Of a DNA stretch of 64,000 nucleotides, positions 16,362-24,156 are shown one piece after another; within the stretch, counting starts at the first letter, position 1; every line of letters begins with the position of its first letter. The DNA lies in the NCBI RefSeq assembly GCF_016634425.1, contig NZ_JAEPES010000004.1, positions 511,033 through 575,032 on the forward strand, in the 5' to 3' direction. This DNA is from Lacisediminihabitans changchengi. GTDB taxonomy: Bacteria > Actinomycetota > Actinomycetes > Actinomycetales > Microbacteriaceae. The notes beneath the pieces are model-generated. The model had not been told where the DNA came from. It ran no database searches and saw only the letters and a program-made list of their open reading frames with translations. Position numbers and translations under genes: made by a program.

Positions 16362-17986
16362 GCGTTCTGCCTGTCGTCCATAAGCCCGCGCAGGAACTCG
16401 GCCGTGCGTTGCGGGTCGGCACCGGCAAGGGCATCGAGCTCGGCACGCTTGCGGTCGGTGTCGCCCGGCTCGATCGGCATCGGCGTGAAGGTGATCGGGG
16501 CTGCGGCGGCCGGCGGGGTGAGCTGCATCGGCACCGTCTGGTCCATCATGATCGAGCGCAGCTCTGCCAGTTCGCCGGCCTCCTTCTCGTCGCGCAATTC
16601 TCCGCTGCGACGGCGGAAACGACGCAGAAGCACGAGGGCGATGATCAGCGCGGGGATCGAGATCCCCAGCACGATGGCGGTGGTGCGGATGAGGTCCATC
16701 GTGCGCGCATCGGCTTCCGCCTTCTGCTGCGCGGCGATCTCCTTGGCGGCGCTGACCGCGCCCGCGGTGTTGAACGGCATCAGCTCGACGCTCAGCTTGT
16801 CTCCACGCTTGGTGTCGATGCCTGCTGCCGCGTTCACCAGCGACTTCACATTGGCGACGTTGAGGTTGCCGGCGGCCGCCGCGTTGATCGCGACCGAGAC
16901 GGTCTGCTTGCGCAATTCGCCGGCCGGAATCGAGGTCTGCTCGGTCACCTGGTTGAGCGCGTTGTTCTTGGTGACCTGCTGCGATGTCACCCCGTTGGCG
17001 CCCGTCGTGGTTCCGTCGGCGCCGCTACCGCTCGGCACGGAGATGTTGTCGGGGCCGAGCACGCCGGCGCTGCTTCCCGAACCGCTGCCAGCTCCGCCGC
17101 CGAGCTCGGTGTTGCTCGACTCGTTGATCGCGGGCGAATCCGTGGGGGTGGTGTACGTCGTCGACGTCTTCTGGCCGGTGGCCTGGCTCATGTCCGCGGC
17201 CACCACGACGGTGGCGTTTCCGGGGCCGACCACCTTGTCGAGCATCGACTGAACGGCGGTCTGCACTCGGGTCTCGTATTCGGTCGACTGCTTCGAACCG
17301 GATGCCGCGCCATCCGTTCCCGAGGCGGAGAGCACGGAACCCTTCGCGTCGACCACGGTCACGTCAGACGACTTCATGCCGTCGACCGAGGCCGAGGTGA
17401 GGTGCACGATCGCCTGCACCTGGTCGTCGTCGAGCGAGATGCCGTTCTGGGTGGCGATGAAGACGGATGCCGTCGGATCGCTCTTCTCTGAGATGAACAC
17501 GGTGTCCTTGGGGATCGCCAGCTTCACCGACGCCGTCTTGACGCCCTTCATGGCCTCGATCGTGGAGGCCAGTTCGCCCTCCAGCGCACGCTTGTACGTC
17601 GTGTTCTGCTGAAACTCGGAGGCGGTGACCCCCATCTTGTCGAGCAGGGAGTAGCCGCCGGTGTCGGAGGAGGGCAGCCCGGCCGCTGCCGCCTTGAGGC
17701 GTTCGGAGTAGACATCCGCCTCGGGCACCAGAATCGTGCCGCCGCCGTCGGTGAGCTGGTAGTCGACGCCGTCGGTGCGTAGCTGGTCGACGACACCGCT
17801 GGCGTCGGTGGCGCTGAGGCCGGAGAACAGCGGCGAATACTGCGGGCGGCTGAGCCAGACCGAGATGCCGACGATTCCGAGCACGAGCACCGCGACACCG
17901 ATGATCGCCACGGTACGCTGGGCGATCGTGAATTCGCGCAGCCCGTTGGTGAAGCGCGAGAAGAAGGAGCTGAGCTGGGCGGGCAT
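16358..17986 (-). CDS. fliF: Flagellar MS-ring protein FliF
   Basis: FliF forms the membrane MS-ring that is the base of the flagellum. The 542-residue product has an N-terminal membrane helix (about 24-46), ring-building motifs including SPLFSGLSATDASGVVDQL and GGTILVPEADVYSERLKAAAAGLP, a Ser/Gly-rich periplasmic loop (about 290-340), a second membrane helix (about 445-465), and a C-terminal cytoplasmic FliG-binding tail ending RTAEFLRGLMDDRQNA. Its start overlaps fliE and its stop overlaps fliG. Confidence 0.97.
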   Translation of the reverse strand: MPAQLSSFFSRFTNGLREFTIAQRTVAIIGVAVLVLGIVGISVWLSRPQYSPLFSGLSATDASGVVDQLRTDGVDYQLTDGGGTILVPEADVYSERLKAAAAGLPSSDTGGYSLLDKMGVTASEFQQNTTYKRALEGELASTIEAMKGVKTASVKLAIPKDTVFISEKSDPTASVFIATQNGISLDDDQVQAIVHLTSASVDGMKSSDVTVVDAKGSVLSASGTDGAASGSKQSTEYETRVQTAVQSMLDKVVGPGNATVVVAADMSQATGQKTSTTYTTPTDSPAINESSNTELGGGAGSGSGSSAGVLGPDNISVPSGSGADGTTTGANGVTSQQVTKNNALNQVTEQTSIPAGELRKQTVSVAINAAAAGNLNVANVKSLVNAAAGIDTKRGDKLSVELMPFNTAGAVSAAKEIAAQQKAEADARTMDLIRTTAIVLGISIPALIIALVLLRRFRRRSGELRDEKEAGELAELRSIMMDQTVPMQLTPPAAAAPITFTPMPIEPGDTDRKRAELDALAGADPQRTAEFLRGLMDDRQNA

Positions 17987-18291
17987 CAGGCCTGCATCCT
18001 CATGATCTCATTGAAGGCGTCGACGCCCTTGTTGCGTACGGCGGCGACGAGTTCGAGCTCGACCTGAGCGCGGGTCGAGGCGATGGTGGCCTTGTGGATG
18101 TCTTCGAGGTTTCCGGTGACCGCCTGCACGTTCAGGGCATCGGAGGTGGCCTGCGTCTGCTGCAGGCCGTCAATGGTGCCGCCGAGGATGGAGGCGAAGT
18201 CGGCCGCGCCCGTGGGGTTGGTCGGCGCGGTTGCCCCGACAGACGGCGCGCCGGTGATGCCGGCGACGGAGGTGATGGCGGAGATATCCAT
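17986..18291 (-). CDS. fliE: Flagellar hook-basal body protein FliE
   Basis: FliE joins the MS-ring to the rod and is the first exported rod substrate. The 101-residue product ends with the conserved helix ATIASTRAQVELELVAAVRNKGVDAFNEIMRMQA, which is the FliE signature. Gene order flgB-flgC-fliE-fliF is standard. Confidence 0.95.
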   Translation of the reverse strand: MDISAITSVAGITGAPSVGATAPTNPTGAADFASILGGTIDGLQQTQATSDALNVQAVTGNLEDIHKATIASTRAQVELELVAAVRNKGVDAFNEIMRMQA

Positions 18292-18293
18292 TA

Positions 18294-18683
18294 CTAGCGC
18301 CCGATCTGCAGTGCTGCTTCGTAGGTGGTCTTGGCGCGATCGACGACCGCGGCGTTCGCCTGGTAGCCGCGCTGGGCCATGATCAGCTGGCCCATCTGGG
18401 AGGCGAGGTCGATGTCGGGCATGCGCACCATGCCGTCTTTGTCGGCGAGGGGGTTGTCGGGTGCATAGACCAGGCGACCCTCGGCCGAGCCGTAGGCGAC
18501 GCCCTGCACATACACGCCCGAGGTGCCCGCGCCCTCCTGGGCGACGACGTAACGGGCACGGAATGCCTCACCGTCGGTCGGCTTGACGGTGTTGACGTTG
18601 GCGATGTTGTCAGAGACCGCGTCGAGCCACTTGCGGTGAAGGGTGAGGCCGGTGGAGGCGATGCCAATCGCGTCGAAAGTCAT
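18294..18683 (-). CDS. flgC: Flagellar rod protein FlgC
   Basis: FlgC is a proximal rod subunit. The 129-residue product has the axial motif GIASTGLTLHRKWLDAVSDNIANVNTVKPTDGEAFRARYV and the C-terminal IDLASQMGQLIMAQRGYQANAAVVDRAKTTYEAALQIGR. The VNT of the usual 'NIANANTT' box is intact. Its ATG overlaps the flgB stop. Confidence 0.95.
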   Translation of the reverse strand: MTFDAIGIASTGLTLHRKWLDAVSDNIANVNTVKPTDGEAFRARYVVAQEGAGTSGVYVQGVAYGSAEGRLVYAPDNPLADKDGMVRMPDIDLASQMGQLIMAQRGYQANAAVVDRAKTTYEAALQIGR

Positions 18684-19024
18684 CAGGCACTCCTCATCGC
18701 GGTGCGCATCTGGGCGAACTCGGTGCTGACGGCCTGCGACGCGAACTGAATGCGCAGCACCGTGTCGATGTTGGAGAGAGTCTCGGTGTCGAGGTTGACG
18801 TTGTTGCCGTCGATCTGGGTCGGCTCGAGAGAACGCTTCACCTCGGGGGCGACCACGCCACTCTTCTGCTCTACCGACTTGGCGAGGGCGTCTTCGAATA
18901 GCACGCGCTTGGCGTGGTAGTCGGGGGTGTTCACGTTCGCGATGTTGTTCGCGATGACGCGCTGGCGGAGCGCCAGGCCGTCGAGCGCGCTGCTGAGTGC
19001 AGCGGCGGTGACCGATTCGAGCAC
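18683..19024 (-). CDS. flgB: Flagellar rod protein FlgB
   Basis: FlgB is a proximal rod subunit. I place the start at a GTG at 19022-19024, giving 113 residues that begin VLESVTAAALSSALDGLALRQRVIANNIANVNTPDYHAKRV, the normal distance from the start to the NIANVNTP box. A TTG at 19072 would add 16 non-conserved residues. The C-terminal helix is TVLRIQFASQAVSTEFAQMRTAMRS. It is the first gene of the 11-gene flgB-flgE operon behind the promoter at 19101-19128. Confidence 0.92.
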   Translation of the reverse strand: MLESVTAAALSSALDGLALRQRVIANNIANVNTPDYHAKRVLFEDALAKSVEQKSGVVAPEVKRSLEPTQIDGNNVNLDTETLSNIDTVLRIQFASQAVSTEFAQMRTAMRSA

Positions 19025-19100
19025 GGATTGTCCGTTTCGCCTAAAAACGAGCGGCCGATCCGTGGCCTTCAAATGAGCGATCCCTGCTCTTCGAATTCAG

Positions 19101-19128
19101 CTATCGGCAGCCGCGCCCAATTCGTTAG
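19101..19128 (-). promoter_or_regulatory. FliA (sigma28)-type promoter for the flgB operon
   Basis: Minus-strand CTAACG, 14-nt spacer, GCCGATAG, followed by C. It is identical in both boxes and spacing to the fliC and flgN promoters. The predicted start of transcription, near 19094, leaves about 70 nt before the chosen flgB GTG. Confidence 0.85.
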
Positions 19129-19151
19129 GTGAAACGTCCAGGTGGATCTCG

Positions 19152-19499
19152 TCAGCCGGTCACATCGAGGTACGGCGAACCGCCGCCGACCTGGCCGGTC
19201 GGCACCGTGCGCAGCGCCGCGAGGTGTTTGCCGATGCTGCGCTGGCGTCGTTCGAGTTCGGCGACCCCGTCGTTCTGGGCGTCGAGCACGCGCGCTGCGC
19301 GCTCGCGCAGCTCCGCCGGCATCGGCCCGATGTCGCTCGGTAGCGACCAGACCCGCTCGCCGATCTCCGGCTCGCCGGCGTCATCGGAACCATTGGCATC
19401 CTTCGCGACAGCCCGCTCGACATACTGTTCCATTGCACTGAGCACGGCATCCCAGTTGTCCCACCTGGCGTTCGCGTTCGCGTTGGTGAAGCCCGTCAC
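19152..19499 (-). CDS. fliT: Small helical protein, probable FliT-type flagellar chaperone
   Basis: The 115-residue product is charged and helical (WDAVLSAMEQYVERAV ... AELRERAARVLDAQNDGVAELERRQRSIGKHLAALRT). It follows fliS by one base, the position of FliT, the chaperone for the FliD cap. FliT is very divergent, so the call rests on position, size and the C-terminal 'LDAQNDGVAELERRQ' helix typical of FliT-like proteins. It is the last gene of fliD-fliS-fliT. Confidence 0.6.
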   Translation of the reverse strand: MTGFTNANANARWDNWDAVLSAMEQYVERAVAKDANGSDDAGEPEIGERVWSLPSDIGPMPAELRERAARVLDAQNDGVAELERRQRSIGKHLAALRTVPTGQVGGGSPYLDVTG

Positions 19500-19500
19500 G

Positions 19501-19935
19501 TCAGGCGACGCCGAGGTCGCGGCTGATGGCGCCGGACGCCCCCGCGGCCGGCTGCACCGAGAGCTGAGCGGCGGCCTCCTGCCAGGCCTGACGCAGTGGC
19601 TCGAGGTGGTCGATGGCTTCGTGGATGCCCGCGGCCTCTCGGCGCACGTTGGCGAGCACGAGCAGGCTCTGGCAGTACTGATACAGGGCGAACAGCTGGG
19701 GACCGCCGTCCCAGAGGTCGACCTTGAGCGAGCTGCTCAGCTCGGTGACGATCGCCTGCGCGTGCAGCAGATTGTTCGACATGGTCTGCCAGTCGGCACT
19801 CTCGTGGGCGACCGCTGCACGCTCCAGGTCGAGCATCAGACGGTCGTAGAGCATCGTGAGCAGGCGAACCGGGGAGGCGGACAAAACGGCGTCGTTCGCG
19901 TATTGGGTGCGCTGGGCACTGAAGGTCAGGGTCAT
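19501..19935 (-). CDS. fliS: Flagellin chaperone FliS
   Basis: FliS binds flagellin C-termini and prevents premature polymerisation. The 144-residue product begins TLTFSAQRTQYANDAVLSASPVRLLTMLYDRLMLDLERAAVAHES, containing the conserved P..LL.MLYD motif, then helices with LLHAQAIVTELSSSLK and ALYQYCQSLLVLANV. Spaced 2 nt from fliD; normal length. Confidence 0.94.
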   Translation of the reverse strand: MTLTFSAQRTQYANDAVLSASPVRLLTMLYDRLMLDLERAAVAHESADWQTMSNNLLHAQAIVTELSSSLKVDLWDGGPQLFALYQYCQSLLVLANVRREAAGIHEAIDHLEPLRQAWQEAAAQLSVQPAAGASGAISRDLGVA

Positions 19936-19937
19936 GA

Positions 19938-21320
19938 TCAGCTTCCGCTAGAGGAGGAGGAGAGCGATGAGAGCTGCGAGGTGAGGGCAGCCGACTGTGC
20001 CTTCATGTTGCTCAGCAGCACCTCCATCGCGGAGTAGGTGCGCTCGAGCGTGCTTTTGCGACTGGCGAGACGGATGTCCCAGGCCGCAACCTGGTCGTTC
20101 AGCGACGTCACCGACGACTGGTCTCCGGTGATCCGCTGCGTGATCTGTCCGGTGTACTTGTCCGAGGCGATGTCGGTGACGGCAGCCACCCGGGTAGAAA
20201 TGGTCTGCAGCGCCGCGTTGACCGCATCCGGATCCGCCGCCAAGGCCGCCTGGAACTTGTCGGTGTCGAAGGTGATGGTGCCGTCCTTCGTCACGCTGAT
20301 GCCGTACTCCGACGGCGAATGTCCGTCGATCGGCATGGTCGCCGCAGACATGACCTTGTCGTCGATGTCGCGCACGGTGCTATCTCCGGCGAAGACGCCG
20401 GCCTTCAGGCTGGTCGTGCCATCCGCGTTGGTGACGGTGCTGCTCGCGCTCTGGTTGCTGATCACGCTGAACACGAGGTTGAGGGCGTCGACCAGGGCGC
20501 TGGCCTTGCTGGCGACAGCGCTCGAGTCACGCCCGATCGTGATGGTCGTCGGATCCGTGGATGTCGCCGACACGGTCACCGAGACGCCGGGCAGCAGATC
20601 GGTGAAAGTGTTGCTCGCCGAGGTGACGGTCTGCTCTGCGGAGGTTCCCGCCCAGAGCTTGACGCTGGCATCCTGCGCGGTCTTGGTGATCGCCGCACCC
20701 GGCGCGGTCAGCACATTGGTCGCCGTACCCGCTGCGACGTTCGCGGCGGTGCCCTGATAGACGCTGAACGCCGCATCCGCGCCGGTGGTCTTGCTGGAGA
20801 ACTGCAGACGGTAGACCGGGTTGCCGCCGGAGTCTTTTCCCGCGGCGACCTTGGTCGCCGTCACCCCGGCGCTGGAGGCGTTCACCGCGGTGACCACATC
20901 GTCGAGCGAACCAGAAGCAGCGCTGATCTCGACCGGCCCACCGTGGCCGACGATCGTGATTGTCGCCGGAGTCGGCCACGCGCTCATGGCGGCCGAGACG
21001 CCGATCTGGTTCTGCGCGAGCGCACTGACGACGACCTGCAGCTCCCCACCGGTCGCGCCGGCCCCGGCGGTGGCTTTGACATTCGTGTTGCTGCTGGAGG
21101 CGGAGTACAGATCGAGCGCGCCGGGTTTGGACGCGGCCTTGGCGAGAACGCCGAGTGCCGCGATCTTCGCGTTGAGCGACTGCAGTGCCGTGATCTCGGC
21201 AGTGGTCGAGGTGACCTGTGCCTTGAGCAGGTTCTGCGGGATCGACTCCGACTGCATGAGGCTGGCGATCAGCGAGGTGGTGTCCAGGCCGCTGGAGAGC
21301 CCATCGAGGGAGATTCCCAT
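19938..21320 (-). CDS. fliD: Flagellar filament cap protein FliD
   Basis: FliD caps the filament and folds incoming flagellin. The 460-residue product starts with the family motif MGISLDGLSSGLDTTSLIASLMQSESIPQNLLK, has an N-terminal coiled coil, a Thr/Ser/Ala-rich variable centre, and the C-terminal FliD_C region with DKFQAALAADPDAVNAAL and the coiled coil VTSLNDQVAAWDIRLASRKSTLERTYSAMEVLLSNMKAQ. Preceded by AAAGGAAACGAC. It is transcribed with fliS and fliT, and possibly by readthrough from fliC. Confidence 0.95.
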   Translation of the reverse strand: MGISLDGLSSGLDTTSLIASLMQSESIPQNLLKAQVTSTTAEITALQSLNAKIAALGVLAKAASKPGALDLYSASSSNTNVKATAGAGATGGELQVVVSALAQNQIGVSAAMSAWPTPATITIVGHGGPVEISAASGSLDDVVTAVNASSAGVTATKVAAGKDSGGNPVYRLQFSSKTTGADAAFSVYQGTAANVAAGTATNVLTAPGAAITKTAQDASVKLWAGTSAEQTVTSASNTFTDLLPGVSVTVSATSTDPTTITIGRDSSAVASKASALVDALNLVFSVISNQSASSTVTNADGTTSLKAGVFAGDSTVRDIDDKVMSAATMPIDGHSPSEYGISVTKDGTITFDTDKFQAALAADPDAVNAALQTISTRVAAVTDIASDKYTGQITQRITGDQSSVTSLNDQVAAWDIRLASRKSTLERTYSAMEVLLSNMKAQSAALTSQLSSLSSSSSGS

Positions 21321-21367
21321 GTCGTTTCCTTTGCGCTATCGCCGAGTAGAGGGGTGGGCAGACGATA

Positions 21368-21427
21368 AACGCCCGGCGGCGATCGATTTGAGAGGTCCAG
21401 GTCTCATCACGACAGCCACCGGGCGTT
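21368..21427 (-). terminator. Long-loop hairpin between fliC and fliD
   Basis: Arms AACGCCCGGCGGC (21368-21380) and GCCACCGGGCGTT (21415-21427) pair over 13 positions with one mismatch; the 34-nt loop contains a weaker inner stem. On the minus strand it lies about 30 nt past the fliC stop and is followed by TATC rather than a clear T-run, so it may be a partial terminator or an mRNA-end stabiliser that separates abundant fliC mRNA from fliD. Confidence 0.5.
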
Positions 21428-21455
21428 GTCCTTCTACCGTCTAGCTGTTTCCGGG

Positions 21456-22292
21456 TTAGCGGAGCAGCTGCAGGACGCCCTGGTTGCCCTGGTTCGCCTG
21501 GGCGAGCATGGCGGTGCCGGCCTGCGACAGGATGTTCGAGCGGGTGTACTTGACCATCTCGGCAGCCATGTCGGTGTCGGTGATGCGCGACTTCGCCGCG
21601 GTCAGGTTCTCGGTGGAGACACTGAGGTTGCGGATGACGCTCTCGAAACGGTTCTGCTGCGCACCGAGGTTGGCACGAGCGGTCGAGACGGCCGTGATGT
21701 TGGTGTCCAGCGTGGCGATCGTGGTCAGCGCCGCGGCACTGGTGGCGAAGCCGGCTGCGGCGAGTCCGGAGACCGTGGTGCCGATGGCAGCAACGTCGGT
21801 GTTGGAGACGGTGATCTGGTCCTCAGCTGCGACCGAACCCGCGCCGACCTGGAAGGTCAGGGTGCCCGTGGCGTTGTTCAGCAGCTTGGTGCCGTTGAAG
21901 TTGGCCGATGCGCCGATTCGCGTGAGCTCTGCGCCGAGCGCCGTGACCTCGGTGCCGATCGCGGCACGCGACGTCGCGTTGTTCGAGTCGTTGCCGGCCT
22001 GGACGGCCAGGTCGCGAACGCGCTGGAGGATGGTCTGGACCTCGCTGAGCGAACCTTCAGCGGTCTGGATGACGCTGATGCCGTCCTGCGCGTTGCGGCT
22101 GGCGACGGTGAGGCCGCTGACCTGGGACTGCAGACCCTGCGAGATGGCCAGGCCGGCCGCGTCGTCTGCTGCGTGGTTGATGCGGAGACCGCTCGAGAGC
22201 TTCTCGAGGGACTTCGCGAGATCGTTCTGCGTGTTGCTGAGGTTCCGGTACGAGTTGAGTGCCGAAATGTTGGTGTTGACCTGCATACCCAT
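21456..22292 (-). CDS. fliC: Flagellin
   Basis: Flagellin forms the filament. The 278-residue product is compact: the N-terminal D0/D1 region (GMQVNTNISALNSYRNLSNTQNDLAKSLEKLSSGLRINHAADDAAGLAIS), a short Ala/Thr/Gly-rich centre, and the C-terminal D1/D0 region ending SNILSQAGTAMLAQANQGNQGVLQLLR. The variable D2/D3 domains are nearly absent, giving a minimal flagellin. Two starts, Met1 and Met3, are possible. It is monocistronic or reads into fliD. Confidence 0.97.
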   Translation of the reverse strand: MGMQVNTNISALNSYRNLSNTQNDLAKSLEKLSSGLRINHAADDAAGLAISQGLQSQVSGLTVASRNAQDGISVIQTAEGSLSEVQTILQRVRDLAVQAGNDSNNATSRAAIGTEVTALGAELTRIGASANFNGTKLLNNATGTLTFQVGAGSVAAEDQITVSNTDVAAIGTTVSGLAAAGFATSAAALTTIATLDTNITAVSTARANLGAQQNRFESVIRNLSVSTENLTAAKSRITDTDMAAEMVKYTRSNILSQAGTAMLAQANQGNQGVLQLLR

Positions 22293-22353
22293 GGTGTTTT
22301 CCTCCGTGATTGGGTCTTCCCGAATCGGCCCATCCGTGGTCCGACGTTGATAG

Positions 22354-22381
22354 CTATCGGCACCCCGCGAGTTCGCGTTAG
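22354..22381 (-). promoter_or_regulatory. FliA (sigma28)-type promoter for fliC
   Basis: Minus-strand CTAACG, 14-nt spacer, GCCGATAG, 62 nt upstream of the flagellin start. Same boxes and spacing as the flgB and flgN promoters. Confidence 0.87.
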
Positions 22382-22398
22382 GTGCGAAGCAAACTTTT

Positions 22399-23214
22399 TT
22401 ACGACGCGGCAGAAATGCGCTGCGTCACGGGCGCCATACCCGACGCCATGCCGGCGAGCGCGCTGGTCGCCACGCGAGCCAGGTATGCGCTACGCGCAGC
22501 AGGAGAGATGCGCGACACCGGTGCGTGCTGCTTCTCGTCGTCCGCGTAGTGCGTCTCCAGCCCGTCTTTGAGCAGACGGATGGCTTCGGCCCGCTGCTGC
22601 GAGACCGCAGAGTGCGTGATCCCCAGCTCGTCGGCGATCTCCTTGACCGAGCGGTCTTCGAAGTAGACCTGGGTGACGATCACGCGCATCTTCTCCGGCA
22701 GCGACTCGACGGCCGCGCGCAGAAAGTTAAGGCGCTCACTCGAGAGGAGCGACTCTTCGGGCAGCGCGATGTCGGCGATCAGGAAGTCCGACACGGCGTC
22801 ATCGAGGGTCGAAACGGTACGGGCGGCATCCGCGAGTCCGGCCGAGACCTCCTCGCGGTCGACGCCCATCGCCTCGGCGATCTCATCGACCTTCGGGCTG
22901 CGGCCGAGGGCCGCGGTCAGCGTCTCCTGCACCGCGGTGGTCTCTTTGATGCGCTTACGGGCGCCCCGCGAGGCCCAGTCGCTGGAGCGCATCTCATCGG
23001 CGAACGCACCGACGATGCGCTTACGGGCGTATGCACCGAAGGGAACGCCGAGGGTGGAATCGAACGCGTCAGCCGCGGTCACGAGAGCGAGTGCGCCGGC
23101 CGAAGCCAGGTCGTCGCGAGAGAGGTGGGTGGCTTTCGCCCACACCTCTGACACCAGGTAACCCACCAGTGGGAGATTCTCCACAACCAATGCGTTGCGT
23201 TCCGATTTGTTCAC
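22399..23214 (-). CDS. fliA: RNA polymerase sigma factor of the FliA/WhiG family
   Basis: A sigma28-type factor that directs RNA polymerase to flagellar promoters. The 271-residue product starts at GTG and has region 2 (NLPLVGYLVSEVWAKATHLSRDDLASAGALALVTAADAFDSTLGVPFGAYARKRIVGAFADEMRSSDW), region 3 (TLTAALGRSPKVDEIAEAMGV) and region 4 helix-turn-helix (DRSVKEIADELGITHSAVSQQRAEAI). A non-conserved ~40-residue tail follows. No flgM-like anti-sigma gene is adjacent. No GCCGATAG box precedes it, so it is probably under a different sigma factor. Confidence 0.94.
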   Translation of the reverse strand: MNKSERNALVVENLPLVGYLVSEVWAKATHLSRDDLASAGALALVTAADAFDSTLGVPFGAYARKRIVGAFADEMRSSDWASRGARKRIKETTAVQETLTAALGRSPKVDEIAEAMGVDREEVSAGLADAARTVSTLDDAVSDFLIADIALPEESLLSSERLNFLRAAVESLPEKMRVIVTQVYFEDRSVKEIADELGITHSAVSQQRAEAIRLLKDGLETHYADDEKQHAPVSRISPAARSAYLARVATSALAGMASGMAPVTQRISAAS

Positions 23215-23255
23215 AAGCCGTGCCCCCGTTTGCGATCCCAGTCGCGTTGCGGCGA

Positions 23256-23274
23256 CATCCGTAAGGGACGGATG
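23256..23274 (-). promoter_or_regulatory. Small hairpin in the fliA leader
   Basis: Arms CATCCGT (23256-23262) and ACGGATG (23268-23274) around a 5-nt loop lie about 45 nt upstream of the fliA GTG. The rest of the 23215-23535 gap shows no gene; I did not find a confident promoter for fliA in it. Confidence 0.3.
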
Positions 23275-23535
23275 CCGTAAAACTTTGCAGTTCGTTTTCG
23301 GGTAGGTGTTGCGGGTGAGAGGTGTTTTTCGAGCGGTTCCGTCGGGGTGCCAGCCCCGCGATCCGGTTTTGACTCTATGGCGCTGACAACCCCCGTGACC
23401 AGGAAATTCGGGGTCTACGCGGCCGTTTTCGCCCCCAGTCCGGGGGACCGCGTACCCCGTTTCAGCGAATTAGTCCTCCATGGTGCTGACACCCGCCCGT
23501 GTCCCCCACGGCCTCGAATTCGCACCCGAAGATGA

Positions 23536-23563
23536 CTAACGCCCGGCGTACCCTTGCCGATAG
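23536..23563 (+). promoter_or_regulatory. FliA (sigma28)-type promoter for flgN-flgK-flgL-fliW
   Basis: Plus-strand CTAACG, 14-nt spacer, GCCGATAG. It is the only plus-strand copy of the five and faces the flgN operon. Confidence 0.87.
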
Positions 23564-23651
23564 TCCCCACCGAACGAGAGTGGAGAAAATGACGTCGGTG
23601 GCACGAGCAGTGGGAACGTCAGCGCTTGCAGACGACCGGACTGGAGCAGAC

Positions 23652-24137
23652 ATGAGTGCGAACGAGCTTTCGGCCAGCCTGTGGCGTGAGCGGGAGCTGC
23701 TCGACCTGCTCGTCTTCAAGCTGGAGGAGGAGCAGTTCATCCTCTCTTCCGGCAAGACCCGCTGGCTTCAGTTCGCCACCCGTGAGGTCGAACAGGTCAT
23801 GGAGCGTCTGCGCCAGGCTGGCCTCGCCCGCACCGTCGAGGCATCCATCGTCGCCAACGAGTGGGGAGCAGAGGATGACGTCACCCTCCGTGAACTCGTC
23901 GCCCTCGCGCCGAACGGCCCATGGGCCGACATCTTCACCGCGCATCTCTCGGCGATGACCGAGCTGACCAACGAGATCCGCGAACTGCGTGACCTCAACG
24001 AGCACTACCTGCGCACGGCCATCCGCTTTGTGCAGGAATCGCAGAGCGAGGGCAGCACCGACAGCGGAACGTACACCGCCAAGGGCGACACCGGGTCGTC
24101 CGGTGGTTCGTCCCACATCTTCGACGTGACCCTCTGA
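23652..24137 (+). CDS. flgN: Flagellar export chaperone FlgN
   Basis: FlgN is the chaperone for the hook-filament junction proteins FlgK and FlgL, encoded just downstream. The chosen ATG (preceded by CTGGAGCAGAC) gives 161 residues, the usual FlgN size, starting MSANELSASLWRERELLDLLVFKLEEEQFILSSGKTRWL, with further helices TREVEQVMERLRQAGLARTVE and LRDLNEHYLRTAIRFVQES. An upstream ATG at 23589, also with a fair ribosome site (TGGAGAAA), would add 21 non-conserved residues. The tail is Ser/Gly-rich. Confidence 0.85.
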   Translation: MSANELSASLWRERELLDLLVFKLEEEQFILSSGKTRWLQFATREVEQVMERLRQAGLARTVEASIVANEWGAEDDVTLRELVALAPNGPWADIFTAHLSAMTELTNEIRELRDLNEHYLRTAIRFVQESQSEGSTDSGTYTAKGDTGSSGGSSHIFDVTL

Positions 24138-24156
24138 TCGAGTACCGGACACGAAC

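Noticed and set aside
19025..19072. TTG at 19072 as the flgB start
   Set aside because: It adds 16 residues not seen in FlgB proteins; the GTG at 19024 gives the normal distance to the NIANVNTP box.
21336..21343. GGCGATAG as a FliA -10 box upstream of fliD
   Set aside because: It lacks a matching -35 at 14 nt and would place the transcript start almost on the fliD ribosome site.
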